DNA of 56,210 nucleotides from Bacillota bacterium (GCA_022706825.1 JAKJBU010000004.1:1-56210), one strand, 5' to 3'; shown: positions 7,829-16,005, counted from the first letter of the stretch. Numbers and translations: made by a program. Notes: a model not told the origin generated them from the sequence alone.

Positions 7829-8320
7829 ATGATTTCTAAAGAAATATTAATAAAAACAATCATAAAAGGCAGGTACGAGTGTTATGTCAGAAAGAACTCT
7901 GCATATAACCCCTATAGGAAATCTGAAATTTACGACTGGGAATTTAAACTGGAAACAGATGGCCTGGTATTCACAGATTCATACAGAGGGTTTAATCCTT
8001 ATAGTGGTGTAGAATATATCTATGAAAAGGGTTATAGTATTCCTGTCTGGTCATGTGATTATGTTGGATATGTAAAGCAAAATGCGGATGTATCTGCTGA
8101 AGAAATATATAAATTTTTAAAGGAATCAAGAGGAGATCATTTAAAGAATTGTGGATATAATCTGTTTTCAAATCACAGGTATGAAAATGGTATGTTTAAG
8201 TATGAAACAGTTTTTCAAGGAGACGCAAATTCATTATTACAAATAGAGGATTTTTACTATAACAACTTACTGGCAGCACAACAAATTACAGCGGGTAGAC
8301 TAAAGCAGCACGCAGAATAG
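7829..8320 (+). CDS. DUF5680-like protein of unknown function
   Basis: 163 aa, soluble, no signal peptide. The order DGLVFTDSYRGFNPYSGVEYIYEKGYSIPVWSCDYVGYV (about residues 46-84) resembles DUF5680 proteins, in which an aromatic Y-D-x-Y-x-G-F-G-E-V-PVW-YxG core is typical. The function is unknown. The ATG at 7829 has AAGGGAGG 11 bases upstream. It is a single gene between the IS110 element and the next unit. The family call rests on motif memory only. Confidence 0.55.
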   Translation: MISKEILIKTIIKGRYECYVRKNSAYNPYRKSEIYDWEFKLETDGLVFTDSYRGFNPYSGVEYIYEKGYSIPVWSCDYVGYVKQNADVSAEEIYKFLKESRGDHLKNCGYNLFSNHRYENGMFKYETVFQGDANSLLQIEDFYYNNLLAAQQITAGRLKQHAE

Positions 8321-8402
8321 CAAGGACACAACATACGTTGGGACAGGCAATACGGAACTGTTATCCGAAATGGTTTGAAACAAATGAACAGGGGGAAATT
8401 GA

Positions 8403-9077
8403 ATGCTATTGATATCTGAAAAATTGAAAACTGCATATCCCGGTGGATTAATTGGAGCAGTTCTTATTAAGAATGCAAGCAACTCTGAGTTTAATACAGG
8501 ATTAGAAAAGAAAAAGGAAGAGCTTGAAAACGATTTGAGAACCAGGTATGAGAATATTAACCGAACCGATCTGAGTTTAACAGAACCGATTAAAACCTAT
8601 GTTAACTATTACAAGCGCTTCAAGAAAACATATCACGTGCTGCTTCAATTGGAATCCGTTGTTTTAAAAAAGAAATCCATACCGAATGTTGCCCCGTTAG
8701 TAGAAACAATGTTTATGGCTGAACTAAAGAATCTTTTACTTACAGCCGGTCATGATATGGATGCTGTTAGGCTGCCAATAATGGTAGATTTATCACAAGG
8801 AAATGAACGTTATATATTATTGAACGGGCAAGAGAAAAAATTAGCCCCAGGTGATATGATGATGGTTGACGGGAGTGGGATCATATCCAGTATTATTTAT
8901 GGACCTGATAATCGAACCCAAATAACGCAAAATACAAAGAATGTTTTATTTGTTGTATATGCTCCGCCGGGCATTAATGAAGGCTTATTAGAGCAGCATC
9001 TGCAAGATATAAATCAATATGTAAAAATTGTTTCACCGGACGCCATATTAGAAACGCAAAAAGTATATAGAATTTAA
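8403..9077 (+). CDS. B3/B4 tRNA-binding domain protein
   Basis: 224 aa. The segment KTYVNYYKRFKKTYHVLLQ...KSIPNVAPLVETMFMAEL (about residues 62-110), followed by a GHDMDAV motif, fits the B3/B4 domain of phenylalanyl-tRNA synthetase beta chains. Stand-alone versions are common and are thought to bind or edit tRNA. The ATG at 8403 follows AGGGGGAAATTGA. It is one of three tRNA-associated pieces in this array, with the AlaX remnant at 14450 and the CsaA-like gene at 14651. Its function here is not known. Confidence 0.75.
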   Translation: MLLISEKLKTAYPGGLIGAVLIKNASNSEFNTGLEKKKEELENDLRTRYENINRTDLSLTEPIKTYVNYYKRFKKTYHVLLQLESVVLKKKSIPNVAPLVETMFMAELKNLLLTAGHDMDAVRLPIMVDLSQGNERYILLNGQEKKLAPGDMMMVDGSGIISSIIYGPDNRTQITQNTKNVLFVVYAPPGINEGLLEQHLQDINQYVKIVSPDAILETQKVYRI

Positions 9078-9081
9078 TAAG

Positions 9082-9162
9082 ATTTAACTTGGCCACTTTG
9101 GATAATCATGGCTTCACATCCGGCTCGAAAGCAGGGGCGTCGTGAAGCCTAGACCGTTAGAC
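9082..9162 (+). repeat. attC-like spacer element
   Basis: ATTTAAC (9082-9088, fits RYYYAAC) opens it and GTTAGAC (9156-9162, fits GTTRRRY) closes it. Between them is a perfect 8-bp stem GGCTTCAC/GTGAAGCC (9110-9117/9142-9149). It begins 5 bases after the stop codon of the preceding gene, and the following gene starts 55 bases after it. This is the copy that best fits the integron recombination-site layout. Confidence 0.6.
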
Positions 9163-9216
9163 GGCATGGGACGAGCACTATAAAACCGGCATCTTTGCTA
9201 AAAAATGGAGGTTAAT

Positions 9217-9918
9217 ATGATAAAAGGCAGTATCGGAATATTAGCAGGTATGGGACCGCGATCAACCACTCCTTTTCTGGAATTGGTTCTCGATCAATGT
9301 CAAATACAATATGGTGCAAAGTATGATATAGATTATCCACACATTATAGTATATTCACTTCCAACTCCATTTTACATTGATAGGGAAATAGACCATTCAT
9401 TAATGAAACGGGCTATAATAGATGGTTTGAGAAAGTTGGAATCAACAGGAGTAAGCTTTATAGCTATGCCTTGTAATTCGGCACATGTGTATTTTGATGA
9501 GTTGAAGAACTCAATTAAGATACCCTTATTAAACATTGTGGAAGAAACAGTAAGTTGTCTGCCAAATAGTAAGCAACTCACCACGATATTTGCCACCGAA
9601 ATAACTGTTAAGTCTGAATTGTACCAGAAAGGTATTATATCTGCCGGACATGAGTTTATTTTTATGGAGCAGTGGCAAGCGAAGATAAATAGTATTATAG
9701 ATGCAGTAAAAATGAAGCGGGATAGAGGATTTATCAACTCATTATGGAATGAGCTTATCTATGAAGTTAAGAATCAACGTATAGATAGTGTAATAATGGC
9801 ATGTACCGATTTAAGTATTTTGAGTAATGTCAAAGGGTTAAAACTGAATATATATGATTCGTCGGAAGCTTTAGCAAAATCTGTAGTTAAGAAATATCTA
9901 AGATGTGCAGCACTATAG
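9217..9918 (+). CDS. Aspartate/glutamate racemase-family protein
   Basis: 233 aa. It has the two catalytic-Cys motifs of the Asp/Glu racemase superfamily: MPCNSAH (about residue 87) and MACTDLS (about residue 196). The N-terminal SIGILAGMGPRST is typical of the aspartate racemase branch. Such enzymes interconvert L- and D-amino acids without cofactor; the exact substrate is unknown. An upstream in-frame ATG (9205) spells the ribosome binding site TGGAGGT, so the start is the ATG at 9217. It is a single gene preceded by an attC-like element and followed by another. Confidence 0.85.
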   Translation: MIKGSIGILAGMGPRSTTPFLELVLDQCQIQYGAKYDIDYPHIIVYSLPTPFYIDREIDHSLMKRAIIDGLRKLESTGVSFIAMPCNSAHVYFDELKNSIKIPLLNIVEETVSCLPNSKQLTTIFATEITVKSELYQKGIISAGHEFIFMEQWQAKINSIIDAVKMKRDRGFINSLWNELIYEVKNQRIDSVIMACTDLSILSNVKGLKLNIYDSSEALAKSVVKKYLRCAAL

Positions 9919-9924
9919 TTTGAC

Positions 9925-9962
9925 TTAAGCAGCAACCACACCCCTTCACCGGGAGCAGAGCC
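9925..9962 (+). repeat. attC-like spacer remnant
   Basis: TTAAGCAGCAACCACACCCC-TTCACCGGG recurs in part at 4250 (AACCACATCCCTTCACC), 10475 (TTAAGCAGCAACCACGCC) and 17034 (GCAACCACACC). It is a short, probably truncated member of the spacer family. Confidence 0.45.
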
Positions 9963-10002
9963 ATAGAATTTTGCGAAATGTAATTGGTAGGAGGAAATAT
10001 GA

Positions 10003-10410
10003 ATGAGACAAAAAATGAGCAAAGTTTTATTAGGGGTATATGACTTATTTTTATCATTAGGTGCTATTTATATCGGAATAATGATGGTTTCAGGCAAGGG
10101 TATATTTTCTGAGTATCCAAAAGAATGGCTGTCTAAAGTTCCTTTTGACAGCTGGGTTATCCCTGGGCTAGTTGCAATTGTTGTATTTGGCTTAGGAAAT
10201 ATTATAGCAGCAATATTTAGTATTGGAAAAAAAGGCAACAAATCATGGTATACTTCTGCTATAGTGGGCGTTATATTTTTTGTAAGTCTGGTTGTTCAAG
10301 TATTAGTATTGGGAGAAGTTTACTTAGCGACTGCTGAATTTTTTGTTTTAAGTTTAATTCAGTTATGTCTTTGTGGCAACGTATTTTTGAGTTACAAAAA
10401 AAACCAGTGA
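10003..10410 (+). CDS. Small integral membrane protein, unknown function
   Basis: 135 aa with four predicted membrane segments (about residues 8-26, 48-68, 82-103 and 108-128), separated by short charged loops. I do not recognise the family. The ATG at 10003 is 7 bases from TAGGAGG; an overlapping ATG at 9999 is in the wrong frame. It is an isolated gene in the + strand array between two spacer elements. Confidence 0.75.
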   Translation: MRQKMSKVLLGVYDLFLSLGAIYIGIMMVSGKGIFSEYPKEWLSKVPFDSWVIPGLVAIVVFGLGNIIAAIFSIGKKGNKSWYTSAIVGVIFFVSLVVQVLVLGEVYLATAEFFVLSLIQLCLCGNVFLSYKKNQ

Positions 10411-10474
10411 GTGGTAGGATATAAATAACATAAAACCTTGGGTTGCGAAGGATTGGTAGAACTGTAGACTTTCT

Positions 10475-10556
10475 TAAGCAGCAACCACGCCTGCGACACT
10501 AAGAGACATCGCTCTAAGCGTCTCGGTGTCTTGAATGCGAAACCGTTATCTGAAAA
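10475..10556 (+). repeat. attC-like spacer element
   Basis: TTAAGCAGCAACCACGCC is followed by the stem GACACTAAGAG/CTCTAAGCGTC, TCTCGGTGTC and CCGTTATCTGAAA. Over 63 bases it is about 86% identical to 5178-5240. The following gene starts at 10587. Confidence 0.6.
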
Positions 10557-10586
10557 CGGTCCTATATGTAAAAAAGAGGGAAAAAG

Positions 10587-11309
10587 ATGAGCAAAATTCA
10601 AGAATATATTGAGAAATTACAAAACTTGGAGGACTGGGACGAATATTTAATGCAAGAATCTGCTCTGCCGGGCCCAAGAGCTAACTTAGAATTAATACAA
10701 GCTGTCGCAGAAGTTGGGGATGAGAAGACATTTCTGCATTTACTTAGTTATACACCTGATATTGCCCCCGTCAATACACAACAGGGATATTTAGCTTGCT
10801 GCGGAACCGTAGGATTAGGAAAACTCGTAAAAAGTGGGAAGACTAAATATCTTGAACGTTTGCGATTACTAGCCTCTGACCCCCGGTGGCGAATACGCGA
10901 ATGCGTTGCAATGGCGCTTCAGATTTATGGGGATGAGCATATGGGAGAACTGATAACGGAAATGGAAATGTGGGCAAAAGGCAATAGCTATGAAAAAAGA
11001 GCAGCGGCAGCTGCACTCTGCGAACCAAAATTATTAAAGCATAAAGAACAAGTATCCAAAGTGTTACAAATACTTGATAGTATCGCATGCTCAATAAAGG
11101 GGATTCCGGATAGAAAAGATGAAGGATTCAAAGCATTGAAAAAAGGAATGGCATATTGTTGGAGTGTTGCCATTGTTGGTTTCCCGGAGGAGGGAAAACA
11201 ACGATTTGAAAAATGGATGACTTGTGATGACAAGGATATTAACTGGATCATAAAAGAGAACCTCAAAAAGGAAAGACTGAAAAAATGGATCAAGAATGGA
11301 CAGAATTGA
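10587..11309 (+). CDS. HEAT-repeat protein
   Basis: 240 aa, alpha-helical. DPRWRIRECVAMALQIYGDE (about residues 99-118) and the following YEKRAAAAALCEP are HEAT-like helices of the DNA-alkylation-repair/HEAT solenoid class, but I do not see the full AlkD active-site set. It is likely a protein- or nucleic-acid-binding scaffold. The ATG at 10587 follows AGAGGGAAAAAG. It stands alone, directly after an attC-like element. Confidence 0.7.
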   Translation: MSKIQEYIEKLQNLEDWDEYLMQESALPGPRANLELIQAVAEVGDEKTFLHLLSYTPDIAPVNTQQGYLACCGTVGLGKLVKSGKTKYLERLRLLASDPRWRIRECVAMALQIYGDEHMGELITEMEMWAKGNSYEKRAAAAALCEPKLLKHKEQVSKVLQILDSIACSIKGIPDRKDEGFKALKKGMAYCWSVAIVGFPEEGKQRFEKWMTCDDKDINWIIKENLKKERLKKWIKNGQN

Positions 11310-11385
11310 TGAAGCAAAGGATTAAATGAAGGACGCCGTCATGCTTGACTAATAATGATTGACTAGAGTTTTTTATGGAGGGCAT

Positions 11386-12165
11386 ATGAAGAGGATTTAC
11401 TTAGTAACGGTCTTAATTTGTATTATCATGTTGTTTACATCATGTACAATTAATGAGGATGTATCAAAAAATGCAGTAGTCGAAGAACAAGTATTGGCAA
11501 GTGGTTCTGAGGATTCTAATTATGTTGAGTTGAACAGAGTTAAAGACAATATTTGGGTACATACCACTTATACAAACTATAATGGATATAGAACCCCATC
11601 AAATGGTCTGGTTATAGAAACTTCGGACGGATTAGTAATGATTGATACTCCATGGAACAATGAACAAACAAAAGAACTAATTAAACTTACGAAAGATACG
11701 TTTAACAAAGATTTTTCCCTAGCCGTTATAACTCATGCTCATGAGGACAGAATTGGCGGAATCGATGCATTGCTTGATAATAAGATTGATGTTAGGAGCA
11801 CAATGCTGACTGCAGAGCTTGCAGAAGAGAATGGTTACAAGAAGCCTACACCATCACTTGATTCGGATCCAAATATTAAAATTGGAGATGTTGCTATAGA
11901 AGTATTTTATCCTGGGGAAGGGCATTCTGCAGATAACATAGTTGTTTGGCTTCCAAATGACAGGGTTTTATTTGGCGGTTGTATAATCAAAGATTTGAAT
12001 TCAGAAGGATTGGGAAGTACAACAGATGCAAACATACAGCAGTGGCCAATTTCACTTAATAAGCTGTTGGAAAAGTACTCAGATGCTGATGTTGTTATAC
12101 CGGGACATGGTAAATGGGGCGATATTGGATTAATTAAACATACTTTAGAGTTATTAAAGCAGTAA
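11386..12165 (+). CDS. Subclass B1 metallo-beta-lactamase, lipoprotein
   Basis: 259 aa. The N-terminus is a lipoprotein signal peptide (MKRIYLVTVL..., lipobox LFTSC with Cys20), so the enzyme should be anchored outside the membrane. The zinc sites match subclass B1: His117-x-His119-x-Asp121-Arg (THAHEDRIGG), His180 (GEGHSADN), Cys199 (GGCIIKD) and His241 (PGHGKWGD). B1 enzymes hydrolyse penicillins, cephalosporins and carbapenems. The ATG at 11386 has GGAGGG upstream; the longer ORF from TTG 11359 has no site. It is a single gene in the array. Actual activity is not shown; other hydrolase roles remain possible, but the Asp-Cys pair favours a true lactamase. Confidence 0.87.
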   Translation: MKRIYLVTVLICIIMLFTSCTINEDVSKNAVVEEQVLASGSEDSNYVELNRVKDNIWVHTTYTNYNGYRTPSNGLVIETSDGLVMIDTPWNNEQTKELIKLTKDTFNKDFSLAVITHAHEDRIGGIDALLDNKIDVRSTMLTAELAEENGYKKPTPSLDSDPNIKIGDVAIEVFYPGEGHSADNIVVWLPNDRVLFGGCIIKDLNSEGLGSTTDANIQQWPISLNKLLEKYSDADVVIPGHGKWGDIGLIKHTLELLKQ

Positions 12166-12176
12166 TAGTAGAAAGC

Positions 12177-12215
12177 ATTTCGGTGTCGTAAGTGCTGAAC
12201 TTTTAGCTGACGCGT
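12177..12215 (+). repeat. attC-like spacer remnant
   Basis: TTTCGGTGTCGTAAGT-GAAC-TTTTAG-TGA aligns with the 3' half of the 5129 and 10475 elements, with several substitutions including loss of CCGTTA. It begins 10 bases after the lactamase stop. Confidence 0.45.
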
Positions 12216-12248
12216 AGATAAAATTTTAATTATAAAGGAGGAGAGAAT

Positions 12249-13001
12249 ATGAGATTAGCTGAGATAGAGAGATTCATTATAAGTTTGTTTGAAAGCGATG
12301 AGAATGAACATTTCCATGAACAAAGCGGAATTACAGTAAGGGGTACAGAAGATATTAGAAGGATAGGGTATTGTACAAATTTAACTCTTGATACAATTGA
12401 AGAAGGCAGAAAAAATAACGTTAACCTGATTATAACTCATCATGATGCATGGGATTTTATATTTGGCCTTAAAGAGGCATGTCGAAAAAAATTAACGGAA
12501 TACAACATGTCACATTATTTTACTCATCTGCCATTAGATGATTGTAATTTTGGGACAAATAATTCTTTAATTGAAAAGCTGGGGTTAAGTATTATCAAGA
12601 AATCTCATAATGAAGACGGATTCTATTGCGGAAGAATAGCTGAGTTTGATGAAGAGATAGAATTTGAAGAGCTAGTGAGAAAATTGGAGATGATTCTTGA
12701 AGAACCAACAAAGGCATGGAGATTCAAAGATGGCCGTATAAAAAGAGTTGGTTTAGTTTGTGGGGGTGGGGGTTCAACTGCAGATGTAAGAGAGGCATTT
12801 GAGAAAAATTGTGATGTATATATAACTGGCGAGAAGGTCCTTTACACTATTGAGTATGCTAAATTTGTGGGAATGAATTTAATAATTGGCAGTCATACCT
12901 TTACTGAACTATTGGGGATTGAGAGTCTTGCCGGAAAAATTGCTGACAAGTACAGCGATGTTAATATTATAAGGTTATCCGAAGAGCACCTTGAAGCATA
13001 A
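12249..13001 (+). CDS. Nif3-like dinuclear metal centre protein
   Basis: 250 aa, the usual length of single-domain Nif3/YbgI proteins. Metal-binding features are NLIITHHDAWDF (His-His pair, about residues 64-75), the LPLDDCNFGTNN segment, and the C-terminal IGSHTFTELLGIE with His and Glu. The family assembles as a toroidal hexamer with a two-metal site and is often labelled GTP cyclohydrolase I type 2, but its reaction is unsettled. The ATG at 12249 follows AAAGGAGGAGAG. The preceding spacer is an attC-like remnant. Confidence 0.88.
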   Translation: MRLAEIERFIISLFESDENEHFHEQSGITVRGTEDIRRIGYCTNLTLDTIEEGRKNNVNLIITHHDAWDFIFGLKEACRKKLTEYNMSHYFTHLPLDDCNFGTNNSLIEKLGLSIIKKSHNEDGFYCGRIAEFDEEIEFEELVRKLEMILEEPTKAWRFKDGRIKRVGLVCGGGGSTADVREAFEKNCDVYITGEKVLYTIEYAKFVGMNLIIGSHTFTELLGIESLAGKIADKYSDVNIIRLSEEHLEA

Positions 13002-13050
13002 AAATGTTTATTTTGTCAATAAAATAATAGATTTTGAGGAGTGTAATATT

Positions 13051-13587
13051 ATGAAACAGATTGAATCACGAAGAAGTATAAGGAAATATACCGATAAGCC
13101 AGTAGAAGATGAAAAAATAACTCAGTTAATTGAAAGTGCTAGACTTGCTCCATCCGGAAGCAACACACAACCTTGGCATTTCATTGTAGTGAAATCTAAA
13201 TCAAGCAGAGAAAGTCTGGCTGAAAAATCAAATAATCAGAATTGGATGCTTTCAGCTCCGGTCTTCATCGTGTGTGTTGCGGATATACGTTCTAGAATAA
13301 AAGATGATATAGAAATATTTCTAAATGAAAATAGCCCCCAGCAAGCACTAAAACAAATAATAAGAGATACAGCAATTGCAATCGAGCATATTGTATTAGA
13401 AGCGGAAGTCTTAGGATTAAGTACTTGTTGGGTTGCTGATTTTATGCAAGAACAAATTAGGCCAGTTTTAAATATCCCAGCTGATAAATACGTGGTTTGT
13501 ATTTTAACTCTTGGCTATGCAGATGAGTCACCTAAAGCGCGACCCAGAAAGAGACTTGAAGATATAGTACATTATGAAAATTGGTAA
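13051..13587 (+). CDS. Nitroreductase-family FMN oxidoreductase
   Basis: 178 aa. IESRRSIRKYTDKPV (about residues 4-18) and LAPSGSNTQPWHFIVV (about 33-48) are the FMN-binding motifs of the nitroreductase family; GLSTCWVADF and ILTLGYADESPKARPRK complete the C-terminal half. It reduces nitro compounds, quinones or similar with NAD(P)H, substrate unknown. The longer ORF begins at a TTG (12991) inside the preceding gene; the ATG at 13051 has TTGAGGAG upstream and fits the family start. It lies close behind the Nif3 gene (49 bases), so the two may be co-transcribed. Confidence 0.9.
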   Translation: MKQIESRRSIRKYTDKPVEDEKITQLIESARLAPSGSNTQPWHFIVVKSKSSRESLAEKSNNQNWMLSAPVFIVCVADIRSRIKDDIEIFLNENSPQQALKQIIRDTAIAIEHIVLEAEVLGLSTCWVADFMQEQIRPVLNIPADKYVVCILTLGYADESPKARPRKRLEDIVHYENW

Positions 13588-13620
13588 AGGATCATATATA
13601 AGTTTCTATGGGGGATTCAA

Positions 13621-14139
13621 ATGAGTGCATTCGTATTGGCTATACCGATAATTATTATAAGATATGCTTTTTTAAGCATGGTCAACAAAGAAGCTCTCAA
13701 ACGTGCAGCATACTTTGCGCCATTAGTAGGGAGGGAAAGAATTGCATATTGGGTATACCAAGCTGCAACACTGTTCATTATGTTGGATTTGATATTACTA
13801 AAAATCAAAGTTGATTCGGATTGGTTTTACATAGGTGTAGTAACATACAGTTTTGGGCTTGTTTTATATGCTATGTCGATGCTGGATTACGCGAGACCTA
13901 AAACAAATGGAATGAATGTAAAAGGCTTATACCGAATATCCCGCAATCCTATGTACATTGCATATTTCATTTGTTTGTTAGGATGTGTACTTATATCAAA
14001 CTCATGGGCGTTATTTACATTATTGATAGTTTTTCAAATATCTTCCCATTGGATTATACTATCGGAAGAAAGATGGTGCATCAAGAAATTTGGAGAAGAA
14101 TATATGAGATATATGAATAAGGTCAGACGTTATATATAG
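13621..14139 (+). CDS. Isoprenylcysteine carboxyl methyltransferase-like membrane protein
   Basis: 172 aa with five likely membrane segments. The C-terminal half has the ICMT/PEMT signature: KGLYRISRNPMYIAYFICLLG (about residues 101-121), then HWIILSEERWCIKKFGEEYMRYMNKVRRYI at the end, which forms the SAM- and substrate-binding region. It is likely a membrane methyltransferase for a small or lipid-like substrate. The ATG at 13621 follows ATGGGGGATTCAA. It is 33 bases after the nitroreductase and possibly in the same transcript. Confidence 0.8.
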   Translation: MSAFVLAIPIIIIRYAFLSMVNKEALKRAAYFAPLVGRERIAYWVYQAATLFIMLDLILLKIKVDSDWFYIGVVTYSFGLVLYAMSMLDYARPKTNGMNVKGLYRISRNPMYIAYFICLLGCVLISNSWALFTLLIVFQISSHWIILSEERWCIKKFGEEYMRYMNKVRRYI

Positions 14140-14140
14140 G

Positions 14141-14393
14141 GCCGCTCCGCCAGTATATCAATAAAAAGTATGAGGGTGATAAATTTCCATGCAGAAGATT
14201 GAAGCAACTGGATAAACGATACCGAACAAAATATCACATGAGCATGATTGAAAATCTTGAGAATATTAAGCAAAACGGTATGAAAGAATTCCTGAAGAAT
14301 GAGGAGGCTCGATGGGCTTGCATTGAATGCGGCAATATTGTTAGCGTACACATAAATGCTTGTCCTATATGTAAAACGCAATATATAGAGTAA
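14141..14393 (+). pseudogene. DUF3795-type protein, C-terminal remnant
   Basis: The frame read through KFPCRRLKQLDKRYRTKY, NLENIKQNGMKEFL and RWACIECGNIVSVHINACPICK to the TAA at 14391-14393 matches the C-terminal half of DUF3795 proteins, including the CxxC zinc/cluster knuckles. The N-terminal Cys-rich half is absent, and the frame runs back into the end of the preceding gene without a start; a TTG at 14199 is the only candidate and has no good site. CGCTCCGCCAG (14145-14155) matches the spacer at 4273, so the deletion may have fused a spacer to the gene remnant. Confidence 0.65.
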
Positions 14394-14449
14394 CAGCAGC
14401 TATACTGCATACTTGTAGAATTGTAATATATAAAGTACATGTGAAAGAG

Positions 14450-14626
14450 AGGCTATATGATGAGGAGTGTTAAGAAAATATTTTGGGAAAACCCATAGAA
14501 GGGTTTGCCAAAGTTCCCTGCGGAGGGACGCATTTAAAAAAAACAGGAGAAATTAGTTCTATATCCTTAAAAAGAAACAATTTGGGCAGTGGTAAAGAAA
14601 GAATTGAGATATACATACAATCCTAA
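14450..14626 (+). pseudogene. Alanyl-tRNA editing protein (AlaX-like), C-terminal remnant
   Basis: The frame from 14474 to the TAA at 14624-14626 reads ILGKPIEGFAKVPCGGTHLK, KTGEISSISLKRNN and GSGKERIEIYIQS. This is the second-domain (tRNA_SAD) core with the zinc-binding CGGTH motif of AlaX and AlaRS editing domains. A TAA at 14471-14473 interrupts the frame, with a few plausible codons (ERLYDEEC) before it; no N-terminal domain is found. It is a decayed gene in the spacer between the DUF3795 remnant and the CsaA-like gene. Confidence 0.75.
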
Positions 14627-14650
14627 ATAATTTACGAAGGAGAGAGTGCA

Positions 14651-15001
14651 ATGAGTGCTTCAGTAAAGCCTAATATTACAATAGATATACTTGATAAAAT
14701 TGATATTCGGGTAGGAACTATAATATCAGTTGAGGACATAAAAGATTCAAATAAGCTGGTTAAACTTTCAGTTGATTTTGGTGACTTTTTGAGGACTATA
14801 TTAGTTGGGATGAAAGGTGAAAGAGAGAATCCAAAAGAGATAGAAGGACAGCAGGCGTTATTTGTTGTTAACCTGGCTCCTAAGAAAATGGCAGGAGAAC
14901 TTTCCGAAGGGATGTTATTTGATATTGGATATGCAGATGGTATTGTTCCTGTATTGGCTCAGCCGGAAAAAGCTGTACCTAATGGCACAAGAGCTGGATA
15001 G
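14651..15001 (+). CDS. CsaA-like tRNA-binding (EMAP-II/OB-fold) protein
   Basis: 116 aa, one tRNA_bind OB-fold domain: IDILDKIDIRVGTIISVEDI (about residues 10-29), SNKLVKLSVDFGD, LVGMKG, and NLAPKKMAGELSEGMLFDIG (about 75-94). Stand-alone members (CsaA, YgjH, Arc1p-like) bind tRNA as dimers; CsaA has also been described as a secretion chaperone. The ATG at 14651 follows GAAGGAGAGAG. It sits 24 bases after the AlaX remnant, a possible relic of a two-gene tRNA unit. Confidence 0.85.
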   Translation: MSASVKPNITIDILDKIDIRVGTIISVEDIKDSNKLVKLSVDFGDFLRTILVGMKGERENPKEIEGQQALFVVNLAPKKMAGELSEGMLFDIGYADGIVPVLAQPEKAVPNGTRAG

Positions 15002-15062
15002 GGCTTATTAGTTCGCAATTATATGCAATAAACACCGAAAGAATTTTTAGGGAGATATCTTT

Positions 15063-15905
15063 ATGTTCAATAATTTAAAAGCAATCAATGAAAGGCCAAA
15101 ACCATTTCAGTATTATACTGCCGCAGAACTATGGACCGATGAACATACATCAAAAAAGATGCTGGATTATCATCTTAATGAAGAGATAGACGTTTCCTCT
15201 CGAAATGCTCGTTTTATTAACCGATCTGTATCCTGGATAATCGAAAAGTTTAATCTCAATAACAAATCAAATGTTTTAGATTTTGGATGCGGCCCGGGAC
15301 TTTACACTAATAGGTTTGCAGAAAGGGGTATTAACGTTACCGGAGTAGACTTTTCAAAAAGATCAATTGAGTATGCCGCACAGATAGCTTCAAGCAAAAA
15401 CTTGAAAGTTAATTATATTCACAAAAATTATCTTGAGTATGAAACACAAGACAGGTTTGATCTAATTACAATGATTATGTGTGATTATTGTGCGTTGAGT
15501 CCCAAACAAAGGGGTATTATGTTAAACAAATTTAAAGAGCTTTTGAAACCTTCAGGAAATGTTTTACTTGATGTCTACTCATTAAAATCATATAACCAGA
15601 GAGAAGAAATCGCCGCTTATGAATTCAACCATCTAAATAATTTTTGGTCTCCGGAGGATTATTATTGCTTTGTTAATACGTTTAAGTACTGCGATGAGAA
15701 AATAATACTTGATAAATACACAATTATTGAAAAGGCTCAAACGCGAGTTATATATAATTGGCTGCAGTATTACAGTGTTGAAACACTCAGAAGGGAATTT
15801 GAGGACAATGGCCTTGAGGTTTTGGAGTTTTATTCGGATGTATGCGGACTGCCTTACGATGCAGAGTCATTAGAATTTGCTGTTGTAGCAAGGCAAAAGA
15901 ACTAA
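15063..15905 (+). CDS. Class I SAM-dependent methyltransferase
   Basis: 280 aa. Motif I is NVLDFGCGPGLYTNRFAERG (about residues 69-88), followed by VTGVDFSKRSIEYA (motif II, Asp binding the SAM ribose) and FDLITMIMCDYCALSP (motif IV region). The N-terminus contains TAAELWTDEHTSKKMLDYHL, found in a group of uncharacterised Methyltransf_25 proteins. The substrate is unknown. The ATG at 15063 follows TAGGGAGA. It is a single gene, and the spacer after it carries an attC-like start. Confidence 0.87.
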   Translation: MFNNLKAINERPKPFQYYTAAELWTDEHTSKKMLDYHLNEEIDVSSRNARFINRSVSWIIEKFNLNNKSNVLDFGCGPGLYTNRFAERGINVTGVDFSKRSIEYAAQIASSKNLKVNYIHKNYLEYETQDRFDLITMIMCDYCALSPKQRGIMLNKFKELLKPSGNVLLDVYSLKSYNQREEIAAYEFNHLNNFWSPEDYYCFVNTFKYCDEKIILDKYTIIEKAQTRVIYNWLQYYSVETLRREFEDNGLEVLEFYSDVCGLPYDAESLEFAVVARQKN

Positions 15906-15930
15906 TGGAGTATAGTATAGCGTACTTACT

Positions 15931-15970
15931 GCATCAAACAATGCCCTCACGCTGCGGCATGGGCGGCAAT
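15931..15970 (+). repeat. attC-like spacer remnant
   Basis: AAACAATGCCCTCACGCTGC and GGCATGGGC resemble the 5' half of the element at 5141 (AACAAAGCGCTCACGCTGCA) and 17021 (AACAATGCC). ATGCC/GGCAT forms a short stem. No matching 3' end is visible. Confidence 0.45.
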
Positions 15971-16005
15971 ATGGTTATAGCTGTACCTATCGAATATCAT
16001 GAAGT

